Part shown: piece by piece, positions 36,869-49,900 of the stretch | Layout: every line of letters starts with the position of its first letter | How positions within the stretch are numbered: the stretch's first letter is position 1 | Assembly (NCBI RefSeq): GCF_003672135.1 | Contig: NC_039519.1 | Span: 4,154,001-4,218,000, forward strand | Origin: Ooceraea biroi | Taxonomy: Eukaryota; Arthropoda; Insecta; Hymenoptera; Formicidae | Reading direction: 5' to 3' | Length of the DNA: 64,000 nt | The notes under the pieces: generated by a model | Seen by the model: the letters and a program-made list of their open reading frames with translations, nothing else | What the model was told of the DNA's origin: nothing | The model's database searches: none | Position numbers and translations under genes: made by a program

Positions 36869-37706
36869 AGAATCTCCATTTTCTCGGCAACTTTATAAAA
36901 TATTGTTCGTGGAAATTAAGCATGTATACGTACATTTCGGCGAGTGTGCGTGTTTCGTACGAGGCAGATTTATCTAACAATTATTTTAAAAATCCAACTT
37001 GTAACTCTTGTTTAAATAAGAAATATGTGAATGAATTATATGTCGTCTAGCTTAAATTTCGCATAGACAGGAGATACATACGCAACGAAATTTGTTCATC
37101 AGAAAGAGAAAACCTTCCTTTGTTTCAGCCACCCACGTTTCGTAGTGTCGTTTGAGAGATAAGGCTCCTGTGGAAATATATCAACCGCGCATCGCGAATG
37201 CAAATCTTGAATCGCAAGAGTCGCGTACGCCGCAAACGCGCGCTCTAATTGCTATGGACGGATGTATCCGTGTCGATTCCATTTTTTGGCCGTCCTGTCG
37301 CCGATTACACGGCGACGGTGCTTCCTATTTTGATTCATAAAACCGGCTGGTAAACGCAAGTATGATCAGTACGCGTCGCATCTGCAAGTTCGATGCATCG
37401 GATGCGGACTTATCGCTAGCTATGGCAGTAGTGGTGTATTGCAAATGGGCAGTGACAATTCAGTTCCGCGTGAGTTTGATTTCCTCTCCCGTTGTCGGAC
37501 TTCCGGTTTTGGTTTGATTGCGAACTTCGTGAACGTTTATCATATACTACGTTTATATTATACTTTCGGCGGTTTCGGGGTGCGGCTTCAGGTGAACCAC
37601 TATTCAGCCTTTTCGTTAGATTAATCGCGACGCGATGGTGATCAGAACAAGGTTCGATCCGACACGTATCGTCCGATCTTTTGAAAGAGCGATCAGCACG
37701 GATGAT

Positions 37707-37955
37707 TTAGATGAATCCACCCAGAGCGTCGTGGAAATCTTGCAGATAGGCGAGCAGCTGAGGCATGGTTGGCCGATCCCTGGAGGGTCCGAGCCAGCAG
37801 GCTTCCATACAGGCGAACAGTTCATCGGGACAAGGCCTCGGCTGAGCGAGCCGATATCCGTCTCGAAGACACGCCATCATCTCGAACGGATCCACCTCTA
37901 TGTACGGCTGCTGACCCAATGTCGCCAGTTCCCACAGGAAAACTCCGAAGGACCA
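37707..37955 (-). CDS. drl: Ryk/Drl terminal coding exon: kinase-like C-lobe and stop
   Basis: After the acceptor TTGCAG the exon reads WSFGVFLWELATLGQQPY, then VDPFEMMACLRDGYRLAQP, CPDELFACMEACW, RPTMPQLLAYLQDFH and ends GGFI with a TAA at 37709-37707. This is the C-lobe of the kinase fold with the APE-distal Arg of helix I region (RDRPT). The length after the last conserved block equals that of other Ryk proteins, so the C terminus is complete. The hydrophobic C-terminal residue could be a PDZ ligand, which is an inference from vertebrate Ryk. Confidence 0.95.
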   Translation of the reverse strand, partial: WSFGVFLWELATLGQQPYIEVDPFEMMACLRDGYRLAQPRPCPDELFACMEACWLGPSRDRPTMPQLLAYLQDFHDALGGFI

Positions 37956-40900
37956 CTGCAATGTACAGGATACGTTAATGAAATTTACACTTCCACATAA
38001 ACCAATGTATGTATTGGGTTGGCCAAAAAGTAATTGCGTTTTTTTTCCAATAGATGGACATACATGTTTTGAAATGTAACTAACTTCATTCTAAACCGCA
38101 AATTCATTATGTAGGTTAACAACTCACAGTTCAAGCTTGTTTTACAAAAAGAAAGTACACGATTTCGTTAACAATTGTTTCTTTGCCGTCGATTTCAAAA
38201 TGGAAAATCAAAAAGAACATTTTCCTCATATTTTGTTTTATTACTTCCGAAAAGGGAAAAACGCTGTGCAAGCTCATACAAAGTTATGTGATGTATATGG
38301 CGAAGATGCTTTAAAACTGCGGCAGTGTCAAAATTGGTTTACTAAATTTCGATCTGGAGATTTTAATGTGAAAGATGCACCACGCTCAGGAAGGCCAATC
38401 AAAATTGATGATGACAAAATAAAGGCACTGATCGATTCGAATCGGCGTTTAACGACACGAGAGATTGCTGAGAATCTTAACATATCGAAATCGAGTGTTG
38501 AAAACCATTTAAAACGACTTGGATACATTAGTAAGCTCGATATTTGGGTACGACATGAGCTCAAAGAAATTCATCTCACTAAGCGTATTGACATCTGCGA
38601 TTCTCTTTTGAAACGTGAGGAAAATGATCCATTTTTGAAACGGATGATAACAGGCGACGAAAAATCGATCGTCTACAACAACGTCAAACGAAAAAGATGG
38701 TGGAGCAAGCGTGATGAACCTGCTGAAAGCACTTGAAAAGCAGATATTCACCAAAGAAAGATTATGCTGTCAGTCTGGTGGGACTAAAGGTATTGTGTAT
38801 TTCGAGCTGCTTGCAAGGAATCAAACCATTAATTCAGACGTATACTGTCGTCAACTGGATTGCCATCAAACAGAAACGTCGAGAATTGGTGAATCGCAAA
38901 GGTGTTGTGTTTCACCATGATAACGCTAGACCACGTACAAGTTTGGTCACTCGTGAAAAATTGTTGCAGCTTGGATGGGATGTGTTACCACATCCACCAT
39001 ATTCGCCAGACCTGGCACCATCAGATTACCATTTGTTTCGTTCTTTGCGAAACGCCTTGAATGGTAAAACCTTTACTGCTGATGAGGATATCAAATCGTT
39101 CTTGGAATTGTTTTTTGCTGAAAAAGATAAGAACTTTTTTGAGCGCGGAATCATGAAGTTGCCTGAAAAATGGCAAAAGATAATCAAACAAAATGGACAA
39201 TATATTGTTTAATAAAGTTTTTGTTTCCCATGAAAAATTCGCCTTTTATTTATGTAAAAAAAAACGCAATTACTTTTTGGCCAACCCAATATTTAATACA
39301 GAGATATCTAGCTTTTCTATCCAACTATTCCATCTAGCTCAATTATTTCAGTAATGAAAACTTAATTCCTTATACTTCTGTTTTCAGCGCTACCATATAA
39401 ATTTATAACACTTGCGAATCTAGGACACATAAAGGAACGCAAAATGAATTCGGTGTCCTTAAGAAATATCTTTTCAAAGAACTTCGCTGTGTATTAAGTG
39501 AAATTGTGAAAATAAAAAATGTATTTGTATATTTGTCTAGCTCATCCACGCTGACGCCTTTCTGAAGGAGTCGCACGACAGTTCAGTATCCGTCATTGTA
39601 AATTGAGTTCATACCACATCGGTCGCCGTGCTGTATTCGTTGCGCTGGAGACTCTCCAGGGCCATCCAGCGTATGGGTCTGTTCTCGTTATCACCGAGAC
39701 AATGGTAGTCCTGAGGGAAGAGATCTCGAGCCAGGGCAGCATCAGCCAATCTCACGCGAAGACTGCTCGGTTCGATCAGGCAATTCCTGACGGCGATATC
39801 CCTGGAAACGAATTATCGATCCTGAGGCGGAAACGATTGCGTTGACATTTCAACGATAACTGTGATGAACGACAGCCCTATAAGCTGCGAGGTACAAGCT
39901 ATATGTTGTAGCTTCAACAGTACATTTTATCTCTCTGAGATTACTTACTTATTTATTTATGGATTAACGATACAATATTGCTATGTATCAAAGAACAGAG
40001 TTCATTTTGGTGGACATAATTTCGTCTAAAAAATCCACAAAGAATATTCTAATCGTGATTATGAAGGAAAGAATATTATAATTTTATTTTCAAATTAAAA
40101 TTTGAGTAATTCTTTATTATTATAATTTTACTACAGAGAGAATACGTAACAGTTTGACAGAACGTGGGACTAATTAATCATCGTAATCGAGTTTGACGAC
40201 GCCACGATGAAGACGTGGGCACTAATATGCATTCTAATTACCTGTGCAACAACCCTCGCCCGTGGAGGAACGCGCCAGCCCTAGCAACTTGTGCACCAAC
40301 GTGGACCAGATCTCTGGTCACGGGATGATGATTTCCATCGGTAAGGTAGACCTTTAGATTTAGCTCGCCGGGCGTGCTTGTGTAAGCCAACAAAGGGCAC
40401 GAACTGTCGAGACAGGCGGCCGCCAAAGAGGCGATGTTCGTATGAACTAAACCAGCCAGTTGTGAACCCTCTACCACCAGAAGAGAAGCTTGATAAGCAG
40501 ATGCCACTTCTGAAATCAGCATAATTATCCAGCCTGAGTGATTAGAATCGCAATTAGAATATTTACATATTCATTAGGATTAAGCATTCATTTCGTTGAG
40601 CAAATTCAGTCTGAAAGATTTTTTAAATGAATCCCAATAAACATTGTCAAATTGATTAAATAAGACATATGAAATAATTCAAACTCAACTTTCAAGAGAA
40701 AGTGTCATTTTGTTTAGATTTTTATTACTTTCATAGTTTCATCACTGCGAACATAGCTTCTTTATCTTTTATTCTTATCAGATCAAATATAATGAAAAAT
40801 CATTTTCATATAGACATCTAAATGAGTCAAATAATTTAAAGTAATAGGTAAAAATAAAATTTTATAATTATTTTATTTTATATTTTATTTCAACAAATTT

Positions 40901-43900
40901 TGCTCGATTCAGTCGTGAGTAGTCGATCAAGTAGCCGATGGTAGATACAAGAACTTTCTCTTTTATCTTGAATGGGTATTCTTGCTCGGCTATTGATCAC
41001 TAAACTGCGTATACTTTTTGAGAAAAATGAGAATTAAAATTTCTTTCTTAATTTATCGTTGCATGAATCATTCATTATTAAATTATTAATTCGTCAAAAA
41101 AAGCGATTTGTATATTTTTAAAAAGTCAAAAGTAAAAGTATAAAACTTTTAGTTGGACTATATCGATTATACCATGCACATTATTAACATAACTTCTAAT
41201 GTTATTAAATTCGATCTTACCTGTAACTGTCTTTATAATGACTTCCTGTTCGCGTCCGGCTATCTCTAAAGTTCCTTTATAAACGCGACCGAAAGTGCCT
41301 TCCTGGACGAGAGTACGGCAATATAACGCTGATCTCGATATTGCAAGTGCTCTGGCCTTCTCACACGGATCAGTCGACTAGAAAGTAATAATATATATTT
41401 TTATTTGGAAACTGCTATAATACAGATAAGATAATAATTAAAATAGTGAGATGCAATAATTATCTGCTTGAATAATTTTTGCATAACATACTAATATAAC
41501 TTTACTAATATAACTTTACATTTTATAACAATAAAGTACATAAGTATAATTATCATATGTTTAATTTAAATTAAACCTGTCAATTCTTGATGAAGAAAGT
41601 GAAATAATTTTATGAAATTAAAAAAGAATATTAATTAAACAAAAGTCGCAACGAGATTTGAAAGAATACTTCTTCAAGAAGAAAGTTAAAAGATGAAATA
41701 TGAAATCTGACGAACATAATGGTCCAATCAACATGCTACAGATTTTTCTCATCATCTGTTGAAGGGAACTGAATAAATCTACGTAATTATTTATACGTTA
41801 GTAGTTAACAACCTAAATTTACTGTCGCTTAAAATCTTAATTGCGCGACGGTGCGCGCTTGCATAATTCATAACGAAAAAGAAAAAACTCCATCAAGCGA
41901 GGATTCATTAAAAAGGCATTTGTCGCGTGTAAGGTGACGCCAACGAGAAGACCTCCGCGGGTCCTCCGGGGACGCGCAGGGTCGAAGTCTCCTCCACCCT
42001 CTCCGAGCGTCGTTATGGCATCGTCGCACGGTCCCCTTTGTTCGCCAGGCGGATTTCCATTGGTCCCGACGTAGGACGCGAGAAGGCTACGCGACGCGCG
42101 CGCCGGGGAGGGGTGACTATTCATTAATTTCAATTTTCCGGAGTTTTGCCTTCGGCCCCACCCGTTTCCATTTGGACATACGCACACGCGCGCACGCCCC
42201 CGCATAGACGAGGGCGAGCCGCGGGGTGACGACGGGATGAGGAGGGGGCGGGAAAAAAGGGAAGGAAACGACGGAAACCAGTTCGAAACACGTCGATGCG
42301 ACGTCGAGCCGCGAAATTACCGGGCGATGTATCGGATTCGAGATCGAGGGGGTGCGCGCCGAGGGTGGCGGCGACGGCGGCAGCAGCACTCGGGATCCGC
42401 CGAATGGACGATATAGACTGGGATTGGTCGGTCGGTCCGTCGAGCGGTCTCAGAAATTATTTACGAAATCCCCGGATAGCGCGGGATGCACGGTGAAAAT
42501 GCAAACACCGCGGCTAATTCCGCGGCTTATCGGGGTCTGTGATTATTGCAGAGGCGAATTGTGTCGGCGCGCTTGGCGAACGTTGTTTTCGCGCGGAGAG
42601 AGAGCCCGGCGCCCGGACGTGCGCGATCTCCGGTGTCGATTTCCCTTTCCCCCCCGTTATAGTTGCATATTTTTTTCTTCCCTGTTTTTCGCGATTCTCA
42701 TCCGCGTACGCGTGTGTATGTACGTGTGTGCACGCTTTTTTTCGCGCTCACCCCCGATGAAAATGTGATGAGTGACGTGAAAATTGCCGGACGGGGACTA
42801 TCTCGCGGACCAAAGGTGCGAATGGAATCTCGGTATTGCGTAACGAGGCTATAAATATAAATTGCCCTAAGATTTGGAGCGTTATCGCGTGGTTGTCCGC
42901 GAAGTCGCCAGTGTAATTCCAAAACGCTAACGATTGAATTAATTTCTTATCAAATTTTATGCTAAACGATTGCGTGATTATCAAGCGATTATGATTCCTG
43001 TTGGTGTTCTAAAATTAATATAATTATTTAAGTTAGGCGTAAATTACGATTCGTTGAACATTTGAAATCAAATGTTCTCTGCTTTACGGTCTATAGATAT
43101 TACCTATTTAGTAATCAGCGAAGTATATGCTATACCAGCAAAAATATTATCGCGATAAGAGACAGATTTGGACGAGCGACCATCCGAAAACTTTCATTTG
43201 TCTATTAATGGATATTACTTCATAGTTTACATTACGGAATCAAAATCAGAGTATCGAGCGTATAACGCCACGGGCGGGCGTTTTTAGCTCATCCAGTACG
43301 AAGCAGCAATTTGATTTATTTACTGAAAGGCTTTCGTCAAACATCACGTTCGTTCGTTCGTTCGTTCGTTCGTTCGTTCGTTCGTTCGTTCATTCGTTCG
43401 TTCATTCGTTCATTCGCTCGTCCGCTCGAGCCGCTGAAGGCGTTCTAAAAGCTTCGTTTCCGGACTAGCGCGTCCGCCCTGCCCAGGGCGACGTGCACTT
43501 TTTAATTCGACTTTGCCGATTTAATAATACGATCTCCCATGGCACTCGATTAAAACGGTGACGCGCGGAACGAAGCTTTCGTGGCAGTGCGAATTAAGTA
43601 AATCGAAGAATCGATCGTGTAATCTCCCCGCGTAAGTATTGCAGTAACGGCGATTCGATACATCGTCGTCGCAAAGCGCAGAGCAATTGCTGCTTCAACG
43701 ACGTATCATAATATTATAATTGCCGTGCGATGCCGGCACTTTTGTCATTCTACGTTACCGCTCTAAATGACTTACTGAGCTTTTTAATTCGCGTGTAATT
43801 ACCCCGCCATTGTCGTATTACAAAGTCTCCGCGTCGCCATGGGCGAACTTTACAAAGAGGACCTGCTAAACGTGCTCTCTTTCGGAGTAAAACTGCGCAT

Positions 43901-46900
43901 TTTGTGCTTGTGACTGTCAGCAAAACATTGTCAGAATCTCTTTAATTAAAATTCTTTCGTCAATTCGTCAAATGCAACAGTTATTTCGTACTTTATCTGA
44001 TTCGTCAAATCTCATTTCTGAAACGCTTCGGTTCAACAATCGAGAAGATCTCTTCCTGGTCGCGTGAGGTCAGTTTCCGATGATATAAACGAGTTAGACC
44101 TCCTCGAGTTAATCTTCCATGGTAACGCGCGTTGGCAAATAACCACTCGCTATTACGTGAAGCGCAAAGCGCAAGGATCAGATAGAACACCGAGCAAATA
44201 CACGGTCGGTTATCTCGTCTGCCGCGACCATCGCAAGGGTCAAGGTACGTCCGACTTTTACGGGGAAAAAAACGGGTATTGGCGTCCGGATAGGCCATGC
44301 GGAAAATGCCGAGGCAGTCGTTTCGCCATTTCCCTGCGCCCGCTCGCTCTCTCGCGCAGAAATCCTTGCGAAGGAGATCCGGCAGAAGGAGGAGGACCTC
44401 GTGTGTTTGTCCTCGTGGCGAAGATCGTTTCCTCGATAGACAGCGTCAGGTAATGGCTTCCCCAGGAATGGGATCTCAAGCGTATCGTTTTACACGCAGG
44501 GGGGTAAGACGCCGTCGCTGGATTACGTCAGTCGCTCGGTCCGAGAGGGACCCACCCGGGTTCCTGGTGGTGATGGGCGAGTGAGTCGGGGGTGAGCGGG
44601 CGAGGGGTAAGTTTTCACGAAGGCTCATGGTTACATCAATCGGTTGGTGTACATACGTACGTGCGCGTGACTATACATGTGCCGCAGAGCCGAAGCTCGC
44701 TTCTCTATTTCTCTATCTCACCCTCTCTCGCTCTATGCGCGTTCGCAGGGTCGGTTGCGCTCGAGACGGAGCGTCGCGTCGGAGGGTCGGGGCGCATACG
44801 CGCGTATACCCGGTAAATTGATCCAAGATCAAAGCCGAAACAATCACAGGACCCACTTCCAGCCGTCTCTCCGCCATCTCCCTCGCTTTGCCGCCGATCC
44901 TCGCCCTCCTCGCGTCCTCCTGCTTCCCGCGCGCGTCTGAGGAGGGCGAGCGCCGGCGTCAGCGTCGAGGACGACGACGACGGCGGCGGAGGCAGTGGCG
45001 GCTGTAACAATCGTGTACGTGCAACCCCCGTCTCTCTCTCCCTTTTTCCCGCGTGCTCGATAAAAGTGCAGATGGTACCCGATTGTACCCTTTCTTCTTT
45101 TTCCGGGGAAATTAATGCAAAACGCTTGTTCCGACAGAGAACAACGCAGCGCAGCGGGAAAGCGATCTCATATTTATTCGGCGTTTTCGCGCGACCCTCT
45201 CGCTCGTCTCTTTGACTGCGCGCTTCGCAGGAAGATACTTGTGCATGGGGGTTGAGGGGTAATAGCGGCGGGTAATAGCGCGTGCTTTAAAACGGTAGTT
45301 AAAACGGCGCGGCGGGCCGTGACACGCGGCGATTGCGTGCGTAGACGGTTATTGAAATTGACCTTTAGCACTTTAGCGGCCGCTCGTAAATATCACTGTA
45401 CGTGTGTGCACAAACGCACAAGGGTACTTCGCGCATTGCTTTATCTTCCCATAAAGATAGCCGCGCGAATTACGACGGCTAATTTCCCCGTTAAACCGTT
45501 TGCCAGGTGCTGCCGTTCTCACCTGATCGTTAAACGAAGCTTTTGTTGTGTTCATGAAAACGACATCGATTGAGAATCAATGTTACTATTGAGAGTTATA
45601 TACGGAAGTAGAGCAAATAATTCGTTTCATTGAAAGCGCGAGACTAAACATGTAAAATTAATACTAGCTAATAATTTTTGCGTATCTTTTATTAGGGGTG
45701 TGATTTAGTTTTGAGGGTTTTTTTGCTCAAAAACGCATGTATTTAAATATGATAATGAACGAATACCTTAATCCAAATATTTTCCTTCGTTTTCTATAAC
45801 TTTTTCCCATCTTTCTGGCAAGAGATGGATTCCACCACGATAAAATCACTCTTCTTTTCAGTTGATCCATTCGTCGACGAATTTTCGCACTTCTTCCAAA
45901 TTATCAAAGTGTGTGTCCTCTAAAGCGTGTTGCATCCACCGGAGCAAATAATAATCGCATGGAGCAATGTCCGGAGAATACGCGGGGTGCGGTAAGACTT
46001 GCCATTCAAGCTCTAATGGTGTTTCTTTCACTGATAACGCAACGTGAGGTCGAGCCTTGTCACGAAGAAGAATCACTTTCCGTCGTTTACTCGCAATTGG
46101 TGCTCGTTTTTGGTCCAATGCTTGCTTCAACTTGTACAATTGGTGTCGATAACGATCAGCCGTGACAGTCTCATGCGGATTTAACAGCTCATAGTACACT
46201 ATCCCACCAAATACAGAGCATTACTTTTGAACCGTCAATATTGCGTCTCGGAGTGGATGTTGATGGTTCGCCTGGATCCACCCATGATTTTCTGCGTTTC
46301 GGATTATCAAAATAGATCCACTTTTCATCCCCAGTAACAATCCGAGACAAAAGACTCTTCTTTTTTTGCCTGGCGATCAACGAAATGGTTCGCAATGGCA
46401 CTTTCCGATAATTCATGTCGAACCCATTTCCCTTCTTTCTGAATCTTTCCCATTTCATGTAAATGTTTCGTAACTGTTGTACGATCAACATTTAATGCTC
46501 TGGCAAGTTCTGAAGTGGATCGTGTTGGATTTTCGTGCAATAATGCTTGGAAATCTGCATTTTCAAGCTTTCTTGGTTGTCCCGAGCGTTCTTTGTCCTT
46601 CACATCAGTATCACGACTTTTAAAGCGTCTAAACCAGTATTCACACGTCTTAATTGATGGGGCAGAATCACCATAAGTTTCCACAAGAATTCTATAACCG
46701 TGAGCCGCAGTTTTCTTTTGATTAAAAAACAAAAGCAACGCATGTCGAAAATGCTGTTTCGGAAGTTGCATTTTTACGATGATATAAACACGACTGTTAT
46801 TGCATCTATTGCTATAATGCTACCAAATGTCATGGATAATGTCAACACTGTAAGAAAGAACAGTTATCGGAAACAGCTATTGGAACAAACTGACACTACA

Positions 46901-49900
46901 GCCATCTGTTGCAAAACCCTCAAAACTAAATCACACTCCTAATATTTTACTGTATCAGAACTATGACTTTTATTATGAAAAATCATACGATATTTCTCGA
47001 AGAAACCGATCCGATTGTTGCGTCAAACGTTTATCCGACCGCGAACCCGGAGTATCAAAGAGATCAAAAACGTGGTCAGCATCTATGTCAAAGAAAGAAT
47101 CAAAATGAGCGGAGGAAAAGAGAGAAAGAGATTTCGTGCAACGCCAGAATCGGCAAGCACGCTCGAGAAGTCGGAAGTCGAAGCGAAAAAGGCACTACAC
47201 ACGTAGAGCTTTTCCCCTACGTCTCGTCTGGTCTCGGTAGGTGGATGGAGGTTGTAGGTCGGCGGGTTGGGAATCGCTGAATAAAGAGCCGAAGGGCTGG
47301 AAAGGGTTTGGGCGCCAAAGTTGTCCGTGGAAAGCGGCTCGCTCGGCCGCAAACTCGATAAAGTTGCGAGGCGCGGCACTCGTTGTGTATACGAGACGAG
47401 ACGAGACGCCACAGGACGGGATGAGACAGGAGGAGGAGTTGTCTCGCGCTGTTTCCGCTTCCGGTAGTCGGAGTTTGCGATAGCCGAGTGGAAGGAACTG
47501 GGACCGGCGGAAAATCGGATTTCCTGACGCGCAAAACGGACCGGACGCGAGCTTCGCGTCACCGGATTCATCCGTTTCACGGATTGTTTCATCGCGATTA
47601 GAAAAACCGTGCAAAAGTCACAAACACCCGCTCGAAGGAACGTTGAACGACACCGGGATTTGCGTTTTGTCGTTGCCGATAGTGAGCAAGGCGCGAACAT
47701 AGAGCGACGTGAGATGACGTTTCACACGATCATAAAATGACGTGCTTTGTATGCTAAACGGCGCTTGAACTTTCAACTTGAGCTTTCTTCAACATTAGAT
47801 AGTCACACCAATACCTGGCTCAGATGCGTCACGTGGCTCGCCGCGTAGTAACTCGCTCTGGAGCCGCATGGCCTCGCATAGAGAGGCTCGAGGTCGGCGA
47901 TGGTGGCGTAACTTCCGGAATTGGCGCTTCCGGGTCGTGGGTCGACCCTAACTAAGACGGAACTTCTGGCCAGGCCACCGGTGTCGGCCGCGGAGTAACT
48001 GCAGCAGGGCAGAGTTTTCCTGAAAGGATGAAAGGATCTCTGCAGACACACGATTGTTACATCCGGGTTAATTATCGTTACAATGGCGCGCGAGGTGCGC
48101 GCGGCACTGTGAAAAAGGGTGCTCGAGTAATTGTCACGCAGTTTCCGGGTTGCAACGAGGCGTTTTTGCTGAAACGAATTTCAGCATGCCACGCCGGATC
48201 TCCTCTACAAATCCGGGAATCCGTCGTTGATTTTCAACGTTGCGGGCGTCGCCGACGAGAGGATTACGTTGGTCGCCGACCTTTAAAGTAACCCGTACAG
48301 CACATAAGCTTCCAGTTTTATTGCAGGAATGTTGCAACATTACAAGTTGCAATGTAATTTTGCAGAGATATTACAGAGATATACAATTGCAATATTGCAC
48401 CGAAATGATCCTGCAAAGTTGTATGCGTTTTCGCTCCGCACCACTAGGTGGTGCATATGTCGAGTTCTTACTCGACGTTAAGATTTAGCTTCACAATTAT
48501 ATAAGTACGTGCCTTGGCATGATAATAACTTTTCTAAGAATTTTTGCACTTGCGGCAGAGGTTCCCATGGACAACGTCCACGCACGCCGCAAGCATCTGA
48601 AGTCATTAAATTTGCCCATTTAATTATAATTAAGTATTAGCTAAAAAACAGATTACTTTATAATATTGGACCAATATAAATTACTCTCTTTTACTATACT
48701 ATTATATTTTTTGCAATGTTTCTGGGAGCACACATTTCAATGTTGCTGCAATGTTTCCTAGGGCGGACATTTCAACGTTACTGCAATGTTGCAGAAACAT
48801 TTCGCAACTTCCATGCAATATTGCAATCTTTCAATGTAAGATTTCTGCAATATTTCTGCAATCTTTTGGTGCTGTATGGGAAAAGATTACGCGTTGTTCA
48901 AGACACGAATATTAGTTAACATCCCTGTAATCCCTGGAATAGCTAATTTTTAAAGTCCAGCTATGCGTCGTTGTAATAGTAATCCAACTAGCCATCATAA
49001 TCTTTACAATTTTGAAAGTATACCTAATAAAAGGCTTCTTTTAAAAATGAAATCGAAATAATCGAAATAATCGAAAAAAATAATAACGATATAATCTTCA
49101 TAAAGTTAATGTTATCTTAAATTGAACATCTTTAATCGTTTTACAAATGTTTTGGCACGCATTCGTTAATTTGTTAATGAATAATTATAGCAAGTACCAT
49201 CGAGAAAAATAACGCATCTACGATATCGCTAAAATATAAAAACACTATTGTTAGACGCTACATGCCGTAATCGGTACTTTTATCGCGTTAATTTCGCCTG
49301 GGGATCACCGCGTAATAGGTTCTTTTAGCGAGCTTCCGTCCCGCGGGACTAGGTAGCAATATGTGTTGTGTGTGCCGGGATACACGCAGTTCAAATTACG
49401 TCGTTTACAGGATAGACGGGATAGCTTTATAAAGTCCGGCCGAGATACACTTCTCCTAGCAAAAGGTAGGAGGCAAAAGTGGGAAGAACGGTGCATTATC
49501 ATATTTCAGAAGCGTGCTCCGTTCCGCAGCCCTGTGCATAACCCTCAACGAGGAATTATCTTCGACAAGAAGTTGCTCGAGTATCCTCTATCTCTAGGAG
49601 GATTTACATCTCGTCTCGGATGAGTTCCCGAGGAGCTCAAAATGATCCTCCCTCTTTGTCGACGATCTCGCGACAAAGAAGCGTAACACAAATCGATCCT
49701 AGCTCGAAAAGTTTTTACCTTCGACTGATTAAATCCTCGGTGTAATATATTTCTGTTCTGCTCATTGTTCTGTGCTTCATCGTTGTTTCTCACTACTCTT
49801 TTACGATTTAATTTTATAGTCGTGTTTAATTTTGGTTGTTTAAACATGATAGCTTCATGCGATGTGTGTATATAAATAATAAATATATATATTACAAAAT

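Larger units (their letters stand above)
41378..47814. other. Receptor-gene intron (6.4 kb) with GC-rich zone
   Basis: Contains the (CGTT)n microsatellite and mariner copy 2. The zone at about 41.9-45.3 kb is CpG-rich, with anonymous frames on both strands. It could hold an internal promoter or regulatory element; this is not shown. Confidence 0.6.

Noticed and set aside
37635..38000. Plus-strand frame of 121 codons over the terminal receptor exon
   Set aside because: It is the antisense shadow of the well-supported kinase exon.
47083..47700. Minus-strand frame of 205 codons near the juxtamembrane exon
   Set aside because: Three overlapping frames are open in the same Arg/Ser/Pro-rich DNA, phase reasoning does not need it, and no domain is visible.
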